Positions 36,519-45,767 are shown, counted from the stretch's first letter. The stretch is 64,000 bases of DNA from Thalassotalea piscium (GCF_030295935.1 NZ_AP027362.1:1674001-1738000), one strand, 5' to 3'. The notes: a model not told the origin generated them from the sequence alone. Made by a program: numbers and translations.

Positions 36519-37503
36519 TGCTAATAATACGCAGATAATTGAACATCAGCGTTCACTCTCTCAATTAATACAACTAGAACGCATGCCTCATGCATTTATA
36601 GTTACAGGAGTTACAGGTACAGGAAAGTTAGCTTTATCGCGTTGGTTAATCAGTGTACTTGCGTGCGAGCAATGTGTTATGGGGTCAAAGGTAAGCCAGT
36701 TACCAAATGAACATCATGATATTTTATACCCTTGTGGACAGTGTAAGTCATGTCAACTACTTAGTGGTCAAGCTCATCCTGATCACTTAATTGTCGATCA
36801 CATCGGTAATAATATTGGTGTTGACCAAATAAGAAAACTAACCTCTTTTTTTGAGAAAACAGCTTTATTAGGTAAAAGGCAAACCGCTATTATTGAATCA
36901 GCTGAGAAGATGACCGAATCTGCGGCGAACGCATTACTAAAAACATTAGAAGAGCCTAATGCGTATAGTCATATTATTTTATTAACAACTGAAATTGAAC
37001 GCTTAATTCCTACTATTATTAGTAGATGCCGCCATATTGCGTTAAGAGCGACAAAGCAGACACTTAAAGGTAATGCCAATGGTGACACAGCGACAACTTT
37101 TGCTGGCTTTGCCTCTGAAGAAAATAGTGTAGATGCTGTTCAATACAATGAATTTACAACTTTATTTTACCAATTTATTGCAGAACCATCCTCACGCAGT
37201 AAAATATTAACGTTTATGCAAGCACAGCCATTATCATTAAGTTGGTGCGAGCTGGCTATTGTTGATTTAATGCGTTTTAATAATAACTGGCTTAATGTTT
37301 CACCAGATACCGTTATCGAAGAACAAGCACTTGCGCGCCTGCGTCAGTTAACACAAGATGATATTTGGCAATTACATACCTTGATCAGCGCTTGTAAAAA
37401 GCAGATACTAACCTTGACTCAAGCAAATAAAGATTTTCAAATAGAAAAACTACTTTCTGAGTTCAGATGTTTTTTAATTGAAGTATATGAAAAAAATAGG
37501 TAA
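36508..37503 (+). CDS. holB: DNA polymerase III delta' subunit
   Basis: The 331-residue protein is the clamp-loader delta' subunit. It has a degenerate P-loop region ('IVTGVTGTGKLALSRWL'), a zinc module ('CEQC', then 'CGQCKSCQLL'), 'IGVDQIRKLTSFFEKTALLGKRQ' and 'ANALLKTLEEPN', with 'IISRCRHI' as the SRC motif. The zinc-module segment between the first cysteine pair and CGQCKSC is about 20 residues longer than in E. coli. It overlaps tmk and is followed 3 bases later by pilZ. Confidence 0.93.
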   Translation: MMSNANNTQIIEHQRSLSQLIQLERMPHAFIVTGVTGTGKLALSRWLISVLACEQCVMGSKVSQLPNEHHDILYPCGQCKSCQLLSGQAHPDHLIVDHIGNNIGVDQIRKLTSFFEKTALLGKRQTAIIESAEKMTESAANALLKTLEEPNAYSHIILLTTEIERLIPTIISRCRHIALRATKQTLKGNANGDTATTFAGFASEENSVDAVQYNEFTTLFYQFIAEPSSRSKILTFMQAQPLSLSWCELAIVDLMRFNNNWLNVSPDTVIEEQALARLRQLTQDDIWQLHTLISACKKQILTLTQANKDFQIEKLLSEFRCFLIEVYEKNR

Positions 37504-37506
37504 CAC

Positions 37507-37833
37507 GTGGAAATAATACAACTAGAATTTGTAACCGAGCGAGACTTATACTTAGCTTATATGCCATTTTTAAAAAAAGGCGGCCTGTTTATTCGCACCA
37601 CTGAATCTATTGATTTAGGTACTGAAATTAAGTTAATTGTTACTTTACCTGACTCGCTTGAAGAATCTGAAGTAGAAGGTAAGGTAGTTTGGGTTACACC
37701 TTTAGGTTCTCAGAATGGCACTCCATCGGGAATTGGTATTAGCTTTGTTGAAGACCCTGAAAATGTAAGAATCCAAATTGAAAAGTCAATAACTCGTTTA
37801 CTTAACTCATCTGAGCCTAGCTTTACTATGTAA
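37507..37833 (+). CDS. pilZ: Type IV pilus PilZ-type protein
   Basis: The 108-residue protein is a PilZ domain of the original type IV pilus class: 'LYLAYMPFLKKGGLFIRTTESIDLG' and 'VEGKVVWVTPLGSQNGTPSGIGISF'. It lacks the RxxxR and DxSxxG cyclic di-GMP motifs, as expected for pilus-assembly PilZ, which interacts with PilB and FimX-like proteins. Start GTG, 3 bases after holB. Its place in tmk-holB-pilZ-tatD is conserved in gammaproteobacteria. Confidence 0.88.
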   Translation: MEIIQLEFVTERDLYLAYMPFLKKGGLFIRTTESIDLGTEIKLIVTLPDSLEESEVEGKVVWVTPLGSQNGTPSGIGISFVEDPENVRIQIEKSITRLLNSSEPSFTM

Positions 37834-37914
37834 ATAAAAATCTGAGTGTTTTTATATATAGTAAATCGTTAGCACTTCAATTTCCTATAAAATATATATT
37901 CCTAAGGAGTCACT

Positions 37915-38685
37915 TTGTTTATTGATTCACATTGTCACCTTGACCGTTTAAAACTTGAAGAGTTTGACAATGATCTTAATCAAGTAATACATAACGCAGA
38001 GCAAGCATTAGTTAGCCAGATGCTTTGTGTCAGTGTAACGCTTGCTGACTTTCCCCAAATGGTGGAAACAACTGAAAAATTTAATAATGTGTATTTAAGT
38101 TGTGGTACGCACCCATTAAACCAGGCAGATGAAGTTGACGAGAGCTTATTACTAAATTTAGCCCAGCATGAACGCGTAATTGCAATTGGCGAAACTGGCT
38201 TAGATTACTTTTATGCGCCTGAAACCAAAGCAGTACAAATAGATTCTTTTCGTAAACACATTCGTGTTGCTAAAAAACTTAATAAGCCATTAATTATTCA
38301 TACCCGCGATGCTCAACAAGATACTTTAGCGATAATGAGAGAAGAAGGAGCTGAGCAGATAGGTGGAATATTGCATTGTTTTACAGAGACTTGGGAGATG
38401 GCAGAGCAAGCAATAGCCATGGGGTTTTATATTTCATTCTCGGGTATAGTAACGTTTAAAAATGCACATGAATTGCGTGATGTCGCAAAAAAAGTACCTA
38501 ACGACAGAATACTGATAGAAACAGATGCGCCTTATCTTGCCCCCGTGCCACATAGAGGTAAACAAAATCAACCGGCTTACGTAGTTGAAGTGGCAAAACA
38601 CTTAGCGAGTATACGTGGTCAGTCGGTTGAAGAGATTGCCGAAATCACTTCACGAAACTTCAACACCTTATTTAATTTAAGCTAA
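37915..38685 (+). CDS. TatD family metal-dependent hydrolase
   Basis: The 256-residue TIM-barrel protein has the TatD metal ligands: 'DSHCHLD' near the N-terminus, 'AIGETGLDYFYA' near residue 92, 'IIHTRDAQ' near 127, 'LHCFTETWEMA' near 152, and 'ETDAPYLAP' near 203. Family members act as metal-dependent 3'-5' DNases. The start TTG has AAGGAG 5 bases upstream, the strongest start signal in the area. It ends the tmk-holB-pilZ operon, in the position occupied by ycfH in E. coli. Confidence 0.9.
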   Translation: MFIDSHCHLDRLKLEEFDNDLNQVIHNAEQALVSQMLCVSVTLADFPQMVETTEKFNNVYLSCGTHPLNQADEVDESLLLNLAQHERVIAIGETGLDYFYAPETKAVQIDSFRKHIRVAKKLNKPLIIHTRDAQQDTLAIMREEGAEQIGGILHCFTETWEMAEQAIAMGFYISFSGIVTFKNAHELRDVAKKVPNDRILIETDAPYLAPVPHRGKQNQPAYVVEVAKHLASIRGQSVEEIAEITSRNFNTLFNLS

Positions 38686-38738
38686 CCTAATTTAACTTAT
38701 ACCACAAAGGGTATTACCTTTCTTTTTCTATAAAAATA

Positions 38739-38760
38739 GCCCGAAACAAAAGTTTCGGGC
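38739..38760. terminator. Hairpin after tatD
   Basis: GCCCGAAAC and GTTTCGGGC form a perfect 9-bp stem with an AAAA loop. TAAAAATA precedes it, so a T-rich tract follows on the opposite strand, while the forward strand continues TTAGGGG. A second hairpin (GGCTCAT and ATGAGCC, 38771-38790) lies just after. Together they should end the tmk operon. Confidence 0.7.
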
Positions 38761-39101
38761 TTAGGGGTATGGCTCATAAGGAGATGAGCCGTGCGCTAAC
38801 AAATTTATATACAGCCAAATATAAATAACTTGATGTTGCGAGCATCGGTTAATAAATAACCTGTATAATTAATTGTAGTGTAAAGTTATTCAAATGCTAA
38901 TTAAATTTTAATATATTTTAACCTAATGACTTTAATCAGTTTATTTTACTGTTGAAGTGTTGGTTCACGAGTGTTTTTTAGGGTTAAGCACCGGAAATGC
39001 ACATGTTATTCACAGCTTGTTGTTGGATTGGTGTACATGATCGTTCAACAAGTCGCCTTTTTGTAACAACTTCATATCATGCGGTATTGATATAATAAAA
39101 T

Positions 39102-39109
39102 TGTCGACA
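39102..39109. promoter_or_regulatory. Candidate GntR operator 1 (TGTCGACA)
   Basis: TTGTCGACA contains the perfect palindrome TGTCGACA, the type of core bound by FCD-class GntR regulators of methylcitrate operons. It lies about 140 bases upstream of the GntR gene. Confidence 0.5.
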
Positions 39110-39160
39110 CTTTTTGCTTTATATGTCCGTTAAATAGCGGTTTGCGTTTGTTTTTTGCGC

Positions 39161-39177
39161 TTATTGTCCGACAATAA
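39161..39177. promoter_or_regulatory. Candidate GntR operator 2 (TTATTGTC-C-GACAATAA)
   Basis: A perfect 17-base palindrome that shares the TTGTC/GAC(A)A half-sites with operator 1. It ends 13 bases before a TTGACA -35 box (39191), well placed for control of the regulator and of the operon behind it. Confidence 0.6.
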
Positions 39178-39190
39178 CTTGCTTTCGTTC

Positions 39191-39218
39191 TTGACATAGA
39201 TGTTATTTACGTTACCAT
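39191..39218 (+). promoter_or_regulatory. Promoter of the prp operon
   Basis: A consensus TTGACA (39191-39196) and TACCAT (39213-39218) with a 16-base spacer lie about 30 bases upstream of the GntR gene. The -10 is weak, as expected for a regulated promoter. Confidence 0.5.
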
Positions 39219-39249
39219 TCTACTTATACCTAACTACTGTTAATCATTA

Positions 39250-39942
39250 ATGGCATCTAATAATCCAACACAACAAATAGCAATTACTACGGCTGATAAA
39301 GTATTCCAACAAATGCAAATTGCTATTGTTGAAGGTGAAATTGCTTCCGGTAGTAAAATTAGTGAACCAGAACTTGCTAAACAGTTTCAAGTCAGTCGCT
39401 CTACACTAAGAGAAGCTTTAAATCGTCTAGAAAAATGTCACTTAATAGAACGAAAGGCTAATGTTGGTGCTCGTGTTATTGAGTGCACAATTAAAGGGTT
39501 ACTTGATATTTATGTTGTTCGTGAAGCCTTAGAAGGAATGGCGTGTCGACAAGCTGCGCACAATATGACAGATGATGAGATTATAGAGATAAAAAAAATG
39601 CTGGCTCAGCATGCATCATCTAAAGACCTGCAAAATGGCGTTGCTTATTATCAAGAGCAGGGCGATCTTGATTTTCACTATCGCGTTATTTTAGGTAGCC
39701 ACAACCAAGAGCTAATTAATATTTTATGTGGGCAATTATATCATCTTGTTCGTATGTACCGATGTCAGTTTGGTATGAATAGTCCAAGAGCAAGTAAAGC
39801 CTTTACTGAGCACTCTAGAATTGTTGAAGCTATTGCTGATCGCGATGGTGAGCTAGCCGAATTATTGATGCGCCGTCATATCGCAGCATCACGAAAAAAT
39901 ATAGAAAATAAAATAGCACTTAAAGATTCTGCAAGTGCATAA
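39250..39942 (+). CDS. GntR/FCD family regulator of the methylcitrate operon
   Basis: The 230-residue protein has an N-terminal winged helix ('SEPELAKQFQVSRSTLREALNRLEKCHLI', residues about 37-66) and a C-terminal FCD ligand domain ('DIYVVREALEGMACRQAA', then 'FHYRVILGSHNQELI'). The FCD domain would sense an acid of the pathway, perhaps a 2-methylcitrate-type ligand, possibly through a metal. It is directly upstream of prpB and transcribed with it. It is equivalent to the GntR-type PrpR of Shewanella relatives rather than the sigma-54 PrpR of enterics. There is no clear Shine-Dalgarno. Confidence 0.85.
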   Translation: MASNNPTQQIAITTADKVFQQMQIAIVEGEIASGSKISEPELAKQFQVSRSTLREALNRLEKCHLIERKANVGARVIECTIKGLLDIYVVREALEGMACRQAAHNMTDDEIIEIKKMLAQHASSKDLQNGVAYYQEQGDLDFHYRVILGSHNQELINILCGQLYHLVRMYRCQFGMNSPRASKAFTEHSRIVEAIADRDGELAELLMRRHIAASRKNIENKIALKDSASA

Positions 39943-39967
39943 ACTCGTTAAGAAATAAGGACAAGTT

Positions 39968-40870
39968 ATGTCTACGCTAAACTCTAAAAATCTATCACCT
40001 GGTGCAAAGTTTCGTCAAGCGCTAGTCAATAACAAACCATTACAAGTCGTCGGCACTATTAATGCCTACTGCGCTATGATGGCTGAGCAATTAGGCCATC
40101 AAGCTATTTATCTATCTGGTGGTGGTGTTGCTAACGCCTCTTATGGCTTACCTGATTTAGGGATGACTTCACTTAATGATGTTATTGCTGATGTACAACG
40201 CATAACATCAGCTTCAAGCTTACCCTTGTTAGTTGATATTGACACAGGTTGGGGCGGTGCATTTAATATCGCTAAAACTATTCGTGATATGGAAAAGGCT
40301 GGAGCTGCAGCTGTTCACATGGAAGATCAGGTTGCACAAAAACGTTGCGGTCATCGTCCAAATAAAGAAATTGTTTCTACAGAAGAAATGGTAGATCGCA
40401 TTAAGGCGGCAGTTGATGCTCGTATTGATAAAGACTTTTTTATCATGGCGCGAACAGACGCTTTTGCACAAGAAGGTTTAGATGCAGCTATTGCCCGTGC
40501 TAAAGCTTACGTAGCTGCTGGCGCTGATGGAATTTTTGCAGAAGCTGTACAAACTGAAGAACATTATAGAGCATTCACTGAGGCCTTAGATGTCCCCGTT
40601 CTTGCAAATATAACTGAGTTTGGTCAAACAGAGCTTTGGAACAAAGAACAATTAGGCCAATGGGGCTGCGCTATGGTGCTTTACCCATTATCAGCATTTA
40701 GAGCGATGAATAAGGCAGCTGAGTTAGTTTATAAAACATTACTAGAAGACGGTGATCAAAAAGCGGTAGTCGATACAATGCAAACTCGCATGGACCTCTA
40801 TGACTACCTAGGTTATCACGATTACGAACAAAAACTTGATGCGCTATTTTCTGAAGGCAAAAATAAATAA
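39968..40870 (+). CDS. prpB: 2-Methylisocitrate lyase
   Basis: The 300-residue protein splits 2-methylisocitrate into pyruvate and succinate, the last step of the propionate methylcitrate cycle. It is an isocitrate lyase-superfamily barrel with '[19 protein letters not shown]', '[11 protein letters not shown]', '[19 protein letters not shown]' (catalytic Cys127 in KRCGH) and '[10 protein letters not shown]'. AAGGA lies 6 bases before the ATG. It sits between the GntR regulator and prpC. Confidence 0.95.
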   Translation: MSTLNSKNLSPGAKFRQALVNNKPLQVVGTINAYCAMMAEQLGHQAIYLSGGGVANASYGLPDLGMTSLNDVIADVQRITSASSLPLLVDIDTGWGGAFNIAKTIRDMEKAGAAAVHMEDQVAQKRCGHRPNKEIVSTEEMVDRIKAAVDARIDKDFFIMARTDAFAQEGLDAAIARAKAYVAAGADGIFAEAVQTEEHYRAFTEALDVPVLANITEFGQTELWNKEQLGQWGCAMVLYPLSAFRAMNKAAELVYKTLLEDGDQKAVVDTMQTRMDLYDYLGYHDYEQKLDALFSEGKNK

Positions 40871-40948
40871 ACGTTTGATTTTTGGTATCGCGTAACTAAA
40901 AGTTAAATTATAAAATTATATAAAGTATATGAATATTAGGGAGTTAAC

Positions 40949-42073
40949 ATGGTTGATAAAAAATTAAGTGGCGCAGGCTTGCGTGGCCAAAGTGCTGGTG
41001 AAACCGCATTATGTACGGTAGGAAAATCAGGCAGTGGCTTAACCTATTGCGGATATGATGTTTCAGACTTAGCAGACAACGCAACGTTTGAAGAAGTTGC
41101 ATATTTACTTTTTAATGGTGAACTACCGACACAAACGCAGTTATCTACTTATAAGAGTGAATTAGCTGCAATGCGAGATTTACCTCAAGCGTTAAAAGAG
41201 GTTTTACAGCGTATACCTGCTAGTGCGCATCCAATGGATGTTATGCGAACAGGCGCGTCATTTTTGGGTAATTTAGAACCAGAAGAAAACTTTGACCAGC
41301 AACATCAAGCAGCAAATCGTTTATTAGCTGCTTTCCCTGCGATAATGACATACTGGTATCGTTATTCGCATGACAAAGTAGAAATTAACTGTATAACCGA
41401 TGAAGACTCTACTGGCGGCCACTTTCTCAAATTGTTAACAGGTAATACGCCTTCTGAGTTACACCGTCGAGTAATGGATGTTTCGTTAATTTTATATGCA
41501 GAGCATGAGTTTAACGCCTCTACCTTTACTGCTCGCGTTTGTGCTTCTACGCTATCTGATATGTTTTCATGTGTAACAGCTGCGATAGGATCTTTACGTG
41601 GCCCATTACATGGTGGCGCTAACGAAGCGGCAATGGATATGATTCAAACATTCAAATCTCCTGAGGATGCTAAAGTACAAATGGCAGGAATGCTTGAGCG
41701 AAAAGAAAAAATTATGGGGTTTGGTCATGCTGTTTACAGCACATCTGATCCGCGTAACGTTATTATTAAAAAATGGTCTGAGAAATTAAGCCAAGAATTT
41801 GGTGATAGCGCTTTATATGACATTTCTGTTGCTTGTGAAGAGTTTATGTGGGACACCAAAAAACTATTTTGTAATGCAGATTTTTTTCATGCATCTGCTT
41901 ATCACTTTATGGGAATACCAACTAAACTATTTACACCAATCTTTGTATGTTCGCGTTTAACTGGTTGGGCTGCACATGTAATGGAGCAACGTTCGAATAA
42001 TCGTATTATTCGTCCATCAGCTGATTATATTGGCGCAGAGCCACGAGCTGTTAAACCTATTGATCAAAGATAG
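40949..42073 (+). CDS. prpC: 2-Methylcitrate synthase
   Basis: The 374-residue protein condenses propionyl-CoA and oxaloacetate into 2-methylcitrate. It has the short PrpC-type citrate synthase length and the active-site blocks 'LRGPLHGGANEAAMDMI' (His), 'IMGFGHAVYSTSDPR' (His) and 'CNADFFHASAYHFMG' (Asp). AGGGAG precedes the ATG by 5 bases. The next operon gene, acnD, begins 1.1 kb later, beyond a REP-like array. Confidence 0.94.
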   Translation: MVDKKLSGAGLRGQSAGETALCTVGKSGSGLTYCGYDVSDLADNATFEEVAYLLFNGELPTQTQLSTYKSELAAMRDLPQALKEVLQRIPASAHPMDVMRTGASFLGNLEPEENFDQQHQAANRLLAAFPAIMTYWYRYSHDKVEINCITDEDSTGGHFLKLLTGNTPSELHRRVMDVSLILYAEHEFNASTFTARVCASTLSDMFSCVTAAIGSLRGPLHGGANEAAMDMIQTFKSPEDAKVQMAGMLERKEKIMGFGHAVYSTSDPRNVIIKKWSEKLSQEFGDSALYDISVACEEFMWDTKKLFCNADFFHASAYHFMGIPTKLFTPIFVCSRLTGWAAHVMEQRSNNRIIRPSADYIGAEPRAVKPIDQR

Positions 42074-42140
42074 TATTTATTCGTACAAGTGAGATGAACT
42101 AACTATCATAAGTTGAACATTAAGATGTTTTCAGTGTTTT

Positions 42141-43050
42141 TGCCTGATTATCATTGTTTTTTAATTGTAGGTCGGCATTTATGCCGTCAGCTAACTAGCT
42201 TTTAGCTAGTGTGGATAATTGATGGGCTTATCGGTAATTGCTCATGCATTACCCTACTACCGCCATCCTTGGCGGCAAAGCCCAACCTACAAAAAATTGA
42301 TAATTTCGCTTAATTTTTTATGCATGATTATCATTGTTTTTTTAATTGTAGGTCGGCATTTATGCCGTCAAATAGCAAGCTATCAGCTAGTGTGGATAAT
42401 TGATGGGCTAAAGCCCAACCTACAAAAAATTGATAATTTCGCTTAATTTTTTATGCCTGATTATCATTGTTTTTTAATTGTAGGTCGGTATTTATGCCGT
42501 CAACTAGCAAGCTATCAGCTAGTGTGGATAATTGATGGGCTTCTCGGTAATTGCTCCTGCATTACCCTACTACCGCCATCCTTGGCGGCAAAGCCCAACC
42601 TACAAAAAAATGATAATTTCGCTTAATTTTTTATGCCTGATTATCATTGTTTTTTAATTGTAGGTCGGCATTTATGCCGTCAGCTAACTAGCTTTTAGCT
42701 AGTGTGGATAATTGATGGGCTAAAGCCCAACCTACAAAAAATTGATAATTTCGCTTAATTTTTTATGCATGATTATCATTGTTTTTTAATTGTAGGTCGG
42801 CATTTATGCCGTCAAATAGCAAGCTATCAGCTAGTGTGGATAATTGATGGGCTTCTCGGTAATTGCTCCTGCATTACCCTACTACCGCCATCCTTGGCGG
42901 CAAAGCCCAACCTACAAAAAATTGATAATTTCGCTTAATTTTTTATGCATGATTATCATTGTTTTTTAATTGTAGGTCGGCATTTATGCCGTCAGCTAAC
43001 TATCTTTTAGCTAGTGTGCGTATTTGATACGCTAAAGTCGAACTACATAT
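42141..43050. repeat. Tandem REP/BIME-like array, 5.5 mosaic units
   Basis: Units begin at 42141, 42321, 42454, 42634, 42766 and 42946, with lengths 180, 133, 180, 132 and 180, then a degenerate partial unit. Each full unit contains GTAG + CGGCAT-TT-ATGCCG hairpin and an inverted GGGCT...AAGCCCAACCTAC half, the head-to-head arrangement of a REP pair (BIME). Long units carry a 48-base cassette with a CCGCC-ATCCTT-GGCGG hairpin that short units lack. The array lies between prpC and acnD and encodes no convincing protein. Confidence 0.85.
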
Positions 43051-43125
43051 AAAGTAATGCTTTTTCTTGATGTATAACCCATGAACTATCAATAATTAGC
43101 AATAAATAGTTATCAAGAAGATGTT

Positions 43126-43140
43126 TATACCGCAGGTATA
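43126..43140. promoter_or_regulatory. TATACC-GCA-GGTATA palindrome before acnD
   Basis: A perfect 6-bp inverted repeat with a 3-base centre, 38 bases upstream of acnD. The same TATACC-N3-GGTATA form occurs before nhaC at 51748. Confidence 0.4.
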
Positions 43141-43178
43141 GGCATTTTACCTTTTAAACAAAATTTGTAGGCAACAAT

Positions 43179-45767
43179 ATGAATTATGATTATCGCAAGC
43201 CACTCCCAGGCGCAAACATAGACTTTTTTGATACTCGAGAAGCTGTTGAAGCAATTCAAGCTGGCGCTTATGCAAAATTACCTTATACCTCTCGTGTACT
43301 TGCGGAACAATTAGTACGTAGATGTGATCCTGCAAAGTTAACAGCGTCACTGAAGCAGCTGATAGAACGTAAACAAGATTTAGATTTTCCTTGGTATCCA
43401 GCACGTGTTGTTTGTCATGACATATTAGGGCAAACCGCATTAGTTGATTTGGCTGGTTTACGAGATGCAATTGCTGAGCAAGGTGGTGATCCTGCTAAAG
43501 TAAATCCTGTAGTACCAACGCAACTGATTGTAGATCACTCGCTAGCAGTGGAACATGCGGGTTTTGATCCTGAAGCATTTGATAAAAATAGAGCGATTGA
43601 AGACAGACGTAATGAAGACAGATTTCACTTTATTGAGTGGACTAAAACCGCATTTAAAAATGTTGATGTTATACCTGCGGGTAATGGCATTATGCATCAA
43701 ATTAACTTAGAGAAAATGTCGCCAGTTATTCAATCAAGAGATGGTGTTGCCTTTCCAGATACTTGTGTTGGTACAGATAGCCATACTCCACATGTTGATG
43801 CACTAGGGGTAATCGCTTTAGGCGTTGGTGGTTTAGAAGCAGAAACGGTTATGCTAGGTAGACCATCTATGATGCGTTTACCTGATATTATTGGGGTTAA
43901 ACTGACCGGTCAACGTCAAGAAGGTATAACCGCTACTGATATCGTTTTAGCTATTACTGAATTTTTACGTAATGAAAAAGTAGTTTCAAGTTACTTAGAG
44001 TTTTTTGGTGAAGGTACTGTAAATTTAACAATTGGTGACAGAGCCACTATTTCCAATATGACACCTGAATACGGTGCATCAGCAGCCATGTTTTACATAG
44101 ATCAACAAACTATAGACTACTTGAAGTTAACAGGTCGTGAGCCTGAACAAGTTGCCTTAGTTGAAACATATGCTAAGCATACAGGCCTTTGGGCAGACGA
44201 TTTAGTTGAAGCTCAATATGAACGAGTTTTAGAATTTGATTTATCAAGTGTATGTCGCAATATGGCTGGCCCTTCAAATCCACATCGCCGACTTCCTACT
44301 ACAGAATTAGCTAAACGTGGTATTGCTGGTGAGTGGAATAAAACGTCTGAATTTATACCTGACGGTGCGGTTATTATTGCCGCTATTACCAGTTGTACTA
44401 ATACTTCTAACCCAAGAAACGTTGTAGCTGCTGGTTTAATTGCTAAACGCGCTAATGAATTAGGTTTAATTCGTAAACCCTGGGTTAAATCATCTTTTGC
44501 ACCTGGCTCAAAAGTAGCAAAATTATATTTGGAAGAGTCTGGCTTACTAACTGAAATGGAAAAACTAGGTTTTGGTATAGTTGGGTATGCTTGTACTACT
44601 TGTAATGGTATGTCTGGTGCATTAGACCCTGAAATACAGAAAGAAATAGTCGATCATGATTTATATACCACAGCGGTTTTATCAGGCAATCGTAATTTTG
44701 ATGGACGTATTCACCCTTATGCCAAACAAGCTTTCTTAGCATCACCTCCACTCGTTGTTGCTTATGCAATTGCTGGTACTGTTAGGTTTGATATTGAGCA
44801 AGACGCTTTAGGACTAGACAAAAATGGTGAGCCAATTACCTTAAAAGATATATGGCCTACCGATGCTGAGATAGATGTAATTGTGAATAAATTTGTTAAG
44901 GCTGAGCAGTTTAAAAAAGTGTATACGCCAATGTTTGATTTAGGTGCGTTTGAACCGGCCGAAAGCCCATTATACGATTGGCGCCCACAAAGTACCTATA
45001 TTCGCCGACCTCCATATTGGGAAGGTGCGCTAGCTGGTGAATGTGAAATGAAGGGCATGAGACCACTCGCTGTATTGGGTGATAATATTACTACTGATCA
45101 TTTATCACCTTCAAACGCCATTATGTTAGACAGTGCTGCAGGCGCTTATCTAGCGAAAATGGGGTTACCTGAAGAAGACTTTAACTCTTATGCAACGCAT
45201 AGGGGGGATCATTTAACGGCGCAACGAGCAACATTTGCAAACCCTAAGCTTTTTAACGAGATGTGCCGAGATGAAAGTGGCGAAGTAAAACAAGGCTCAC
45301 TCACGCGTATTGAGCCCGAAGGTGTCGAAAGTCGGATGTGGGAAGCAATAGAAACCTATATGGAGCGTAAACAACCATTAATAATAATTGCTGGTGCTGA
45401 TTATGGGCAAGGGTCATCACGCGACTGGGCAGCTAAAGGTGTACGTTTAGCGGGTGTTGAAGTTATTGTAGCGGAAGGCTTTGAGCGTATACATAGAACT
45501 AACCTTGTCGGTATGGGCGTTCTGCCATTAGAGTTTACAAACAACGAAACGCGACATACCTATGACATTGATGGTAGTGAAACTTACGATGTGGTAGGTG
45601 AAAACACGCCAGGCGCACTACTTAAAGTTGTAATGACACGTCGCAATGGCGATGTTGTCGAAATACCAGTTAAGTGCCGTATAGATACTGAAGAAGAATT
45701 ATCAGTGTATGAAGCAGGTGGAGTGCTTCAACGTTTTGCCCAAGACTTTTTAGCATCTAACCTTTAA
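43179..45767 (+). CDS. acnD: Fe/S-dependent 2-methylcitrate dehydratase
   Basis: The 862-residue aconitase-family protein dehydrates 2-methylcitrate to 2-methyl-trans-aconitate. It is the AcnD type that works with PrpF and replaces PrpD. Iron-sulfur ligands are in 'AAITSCTNTSNPRNVV' and 'YACTTCNGMSGAL'; 'VGTDSHTPHVDALGV' and the swivelling domain 'ADYGQGSSRDWAAKG' carry the active-site Asp/His/Ser residues. It is separated from prpC by the REP array and is followed by prpF. The start is the ATG at 43179 with weak ribosome-binding sequence. Confidence 0.95.
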   Translation: MNYDYRKPLPGANIDFFDTREAVEAIQAGAYAKLPYTSRVLAEQLVRRCDPAKLTASLKQLIERKQDLDFPWYPARVVCHDILGQTALVDLAGLRDAIAEQGGDPAKVNPVVPTQLIVDHSLAVEHAGFDPEAFDKNRAIEDRRNEDRFHFIEWTKTAFKNVDVIPAGNGIMHQINLEKMSPVIQSRDGVAFPDTCVGTDSHTPHVDALGVIALGVGGLEAETVMLGRPSMMRLPDIIGVKLTGQRQEGITATDIVLAITEFLRNEKVVSSYLEFFGEGTVNLTIGDRATISNMTPEYGASAAMFYIDQQTIDYLKLTGREPEQVALVETYAKHTGLWADDLVEAQYERVLEFDLSSVCRNMAGPSNPHRRLPTTELAKRGIAGEWNKTSEFIPDGAVIIAAITSCTNTSNPRNVVAAGLIAKRANELGLIRKPWVKSSFAPGSKVAKLYLEESGLLTEMEKLGFGIVGYACTTCNGMSGALDPEIQKEIVDHDLYTTAVLSGNRNFDGRIHPYAKQAFLASPPLVVAYAIAGTVRFDIEQDALGLDKNGEPITLKDIWPTDAEIDVIVNKFVKAEQFKKVYTPMFDLGAFEPAESPLYDWRPQSTYIRRPPYWEGALAGECEMKGMRPLAVLGDNITTDHLSPSNAIMLDSAAGAYLAKMGLPEEDFNSYATHRGDHLTAQRATFANPKLFNEMCRDESGEVKQGSLTRIEPEGVESRMWEAIETYMERKQPLIIIAGADYGQGSSRDWAAKGVRLAGVEVIVAEGFERIHRTNLVGMGVLPLEFTNNETRHTYDIDGSETYDVVGENTPGALLKVVMTRRNGDVVEIPVKCRIDTEEELSVYEAGGVLQRFAQDFLASNL

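Larger units (their letters stand above)
38686..39249. other. 564-bp intergenic region before the methylcitrate operon
   Basis: It holds a hairpin pair at 38739-38790, a long AT-rich stretch, an inverted repeat near 39025-39052 (CTTGTTG...CAACAAG followed by TCGCCTTTTT), and then the operators and promoter of the prp regulator listed separately. No open reading frame of note was seen. Confidence 0.5.

Noticed and set aside
42219-42446. 75-residue open frame inside the REP-like array
   Set aside because: It is made of repeat sequence, follows the repeat period, has no ribosome-binding site and matches no protein pattern.
42141-43050. CRISPR array
   Set aside because: Units are 132-180 bases, nearly identical throughout and made of inverted hairpin halves; there are no short repeats with unique spacers and no cas genes.
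43147-43470. 107-residue reverse-strand frame over the acnD start
   Set aside because: It is antisense to a certain gene and has no recognisable motif or start signal.
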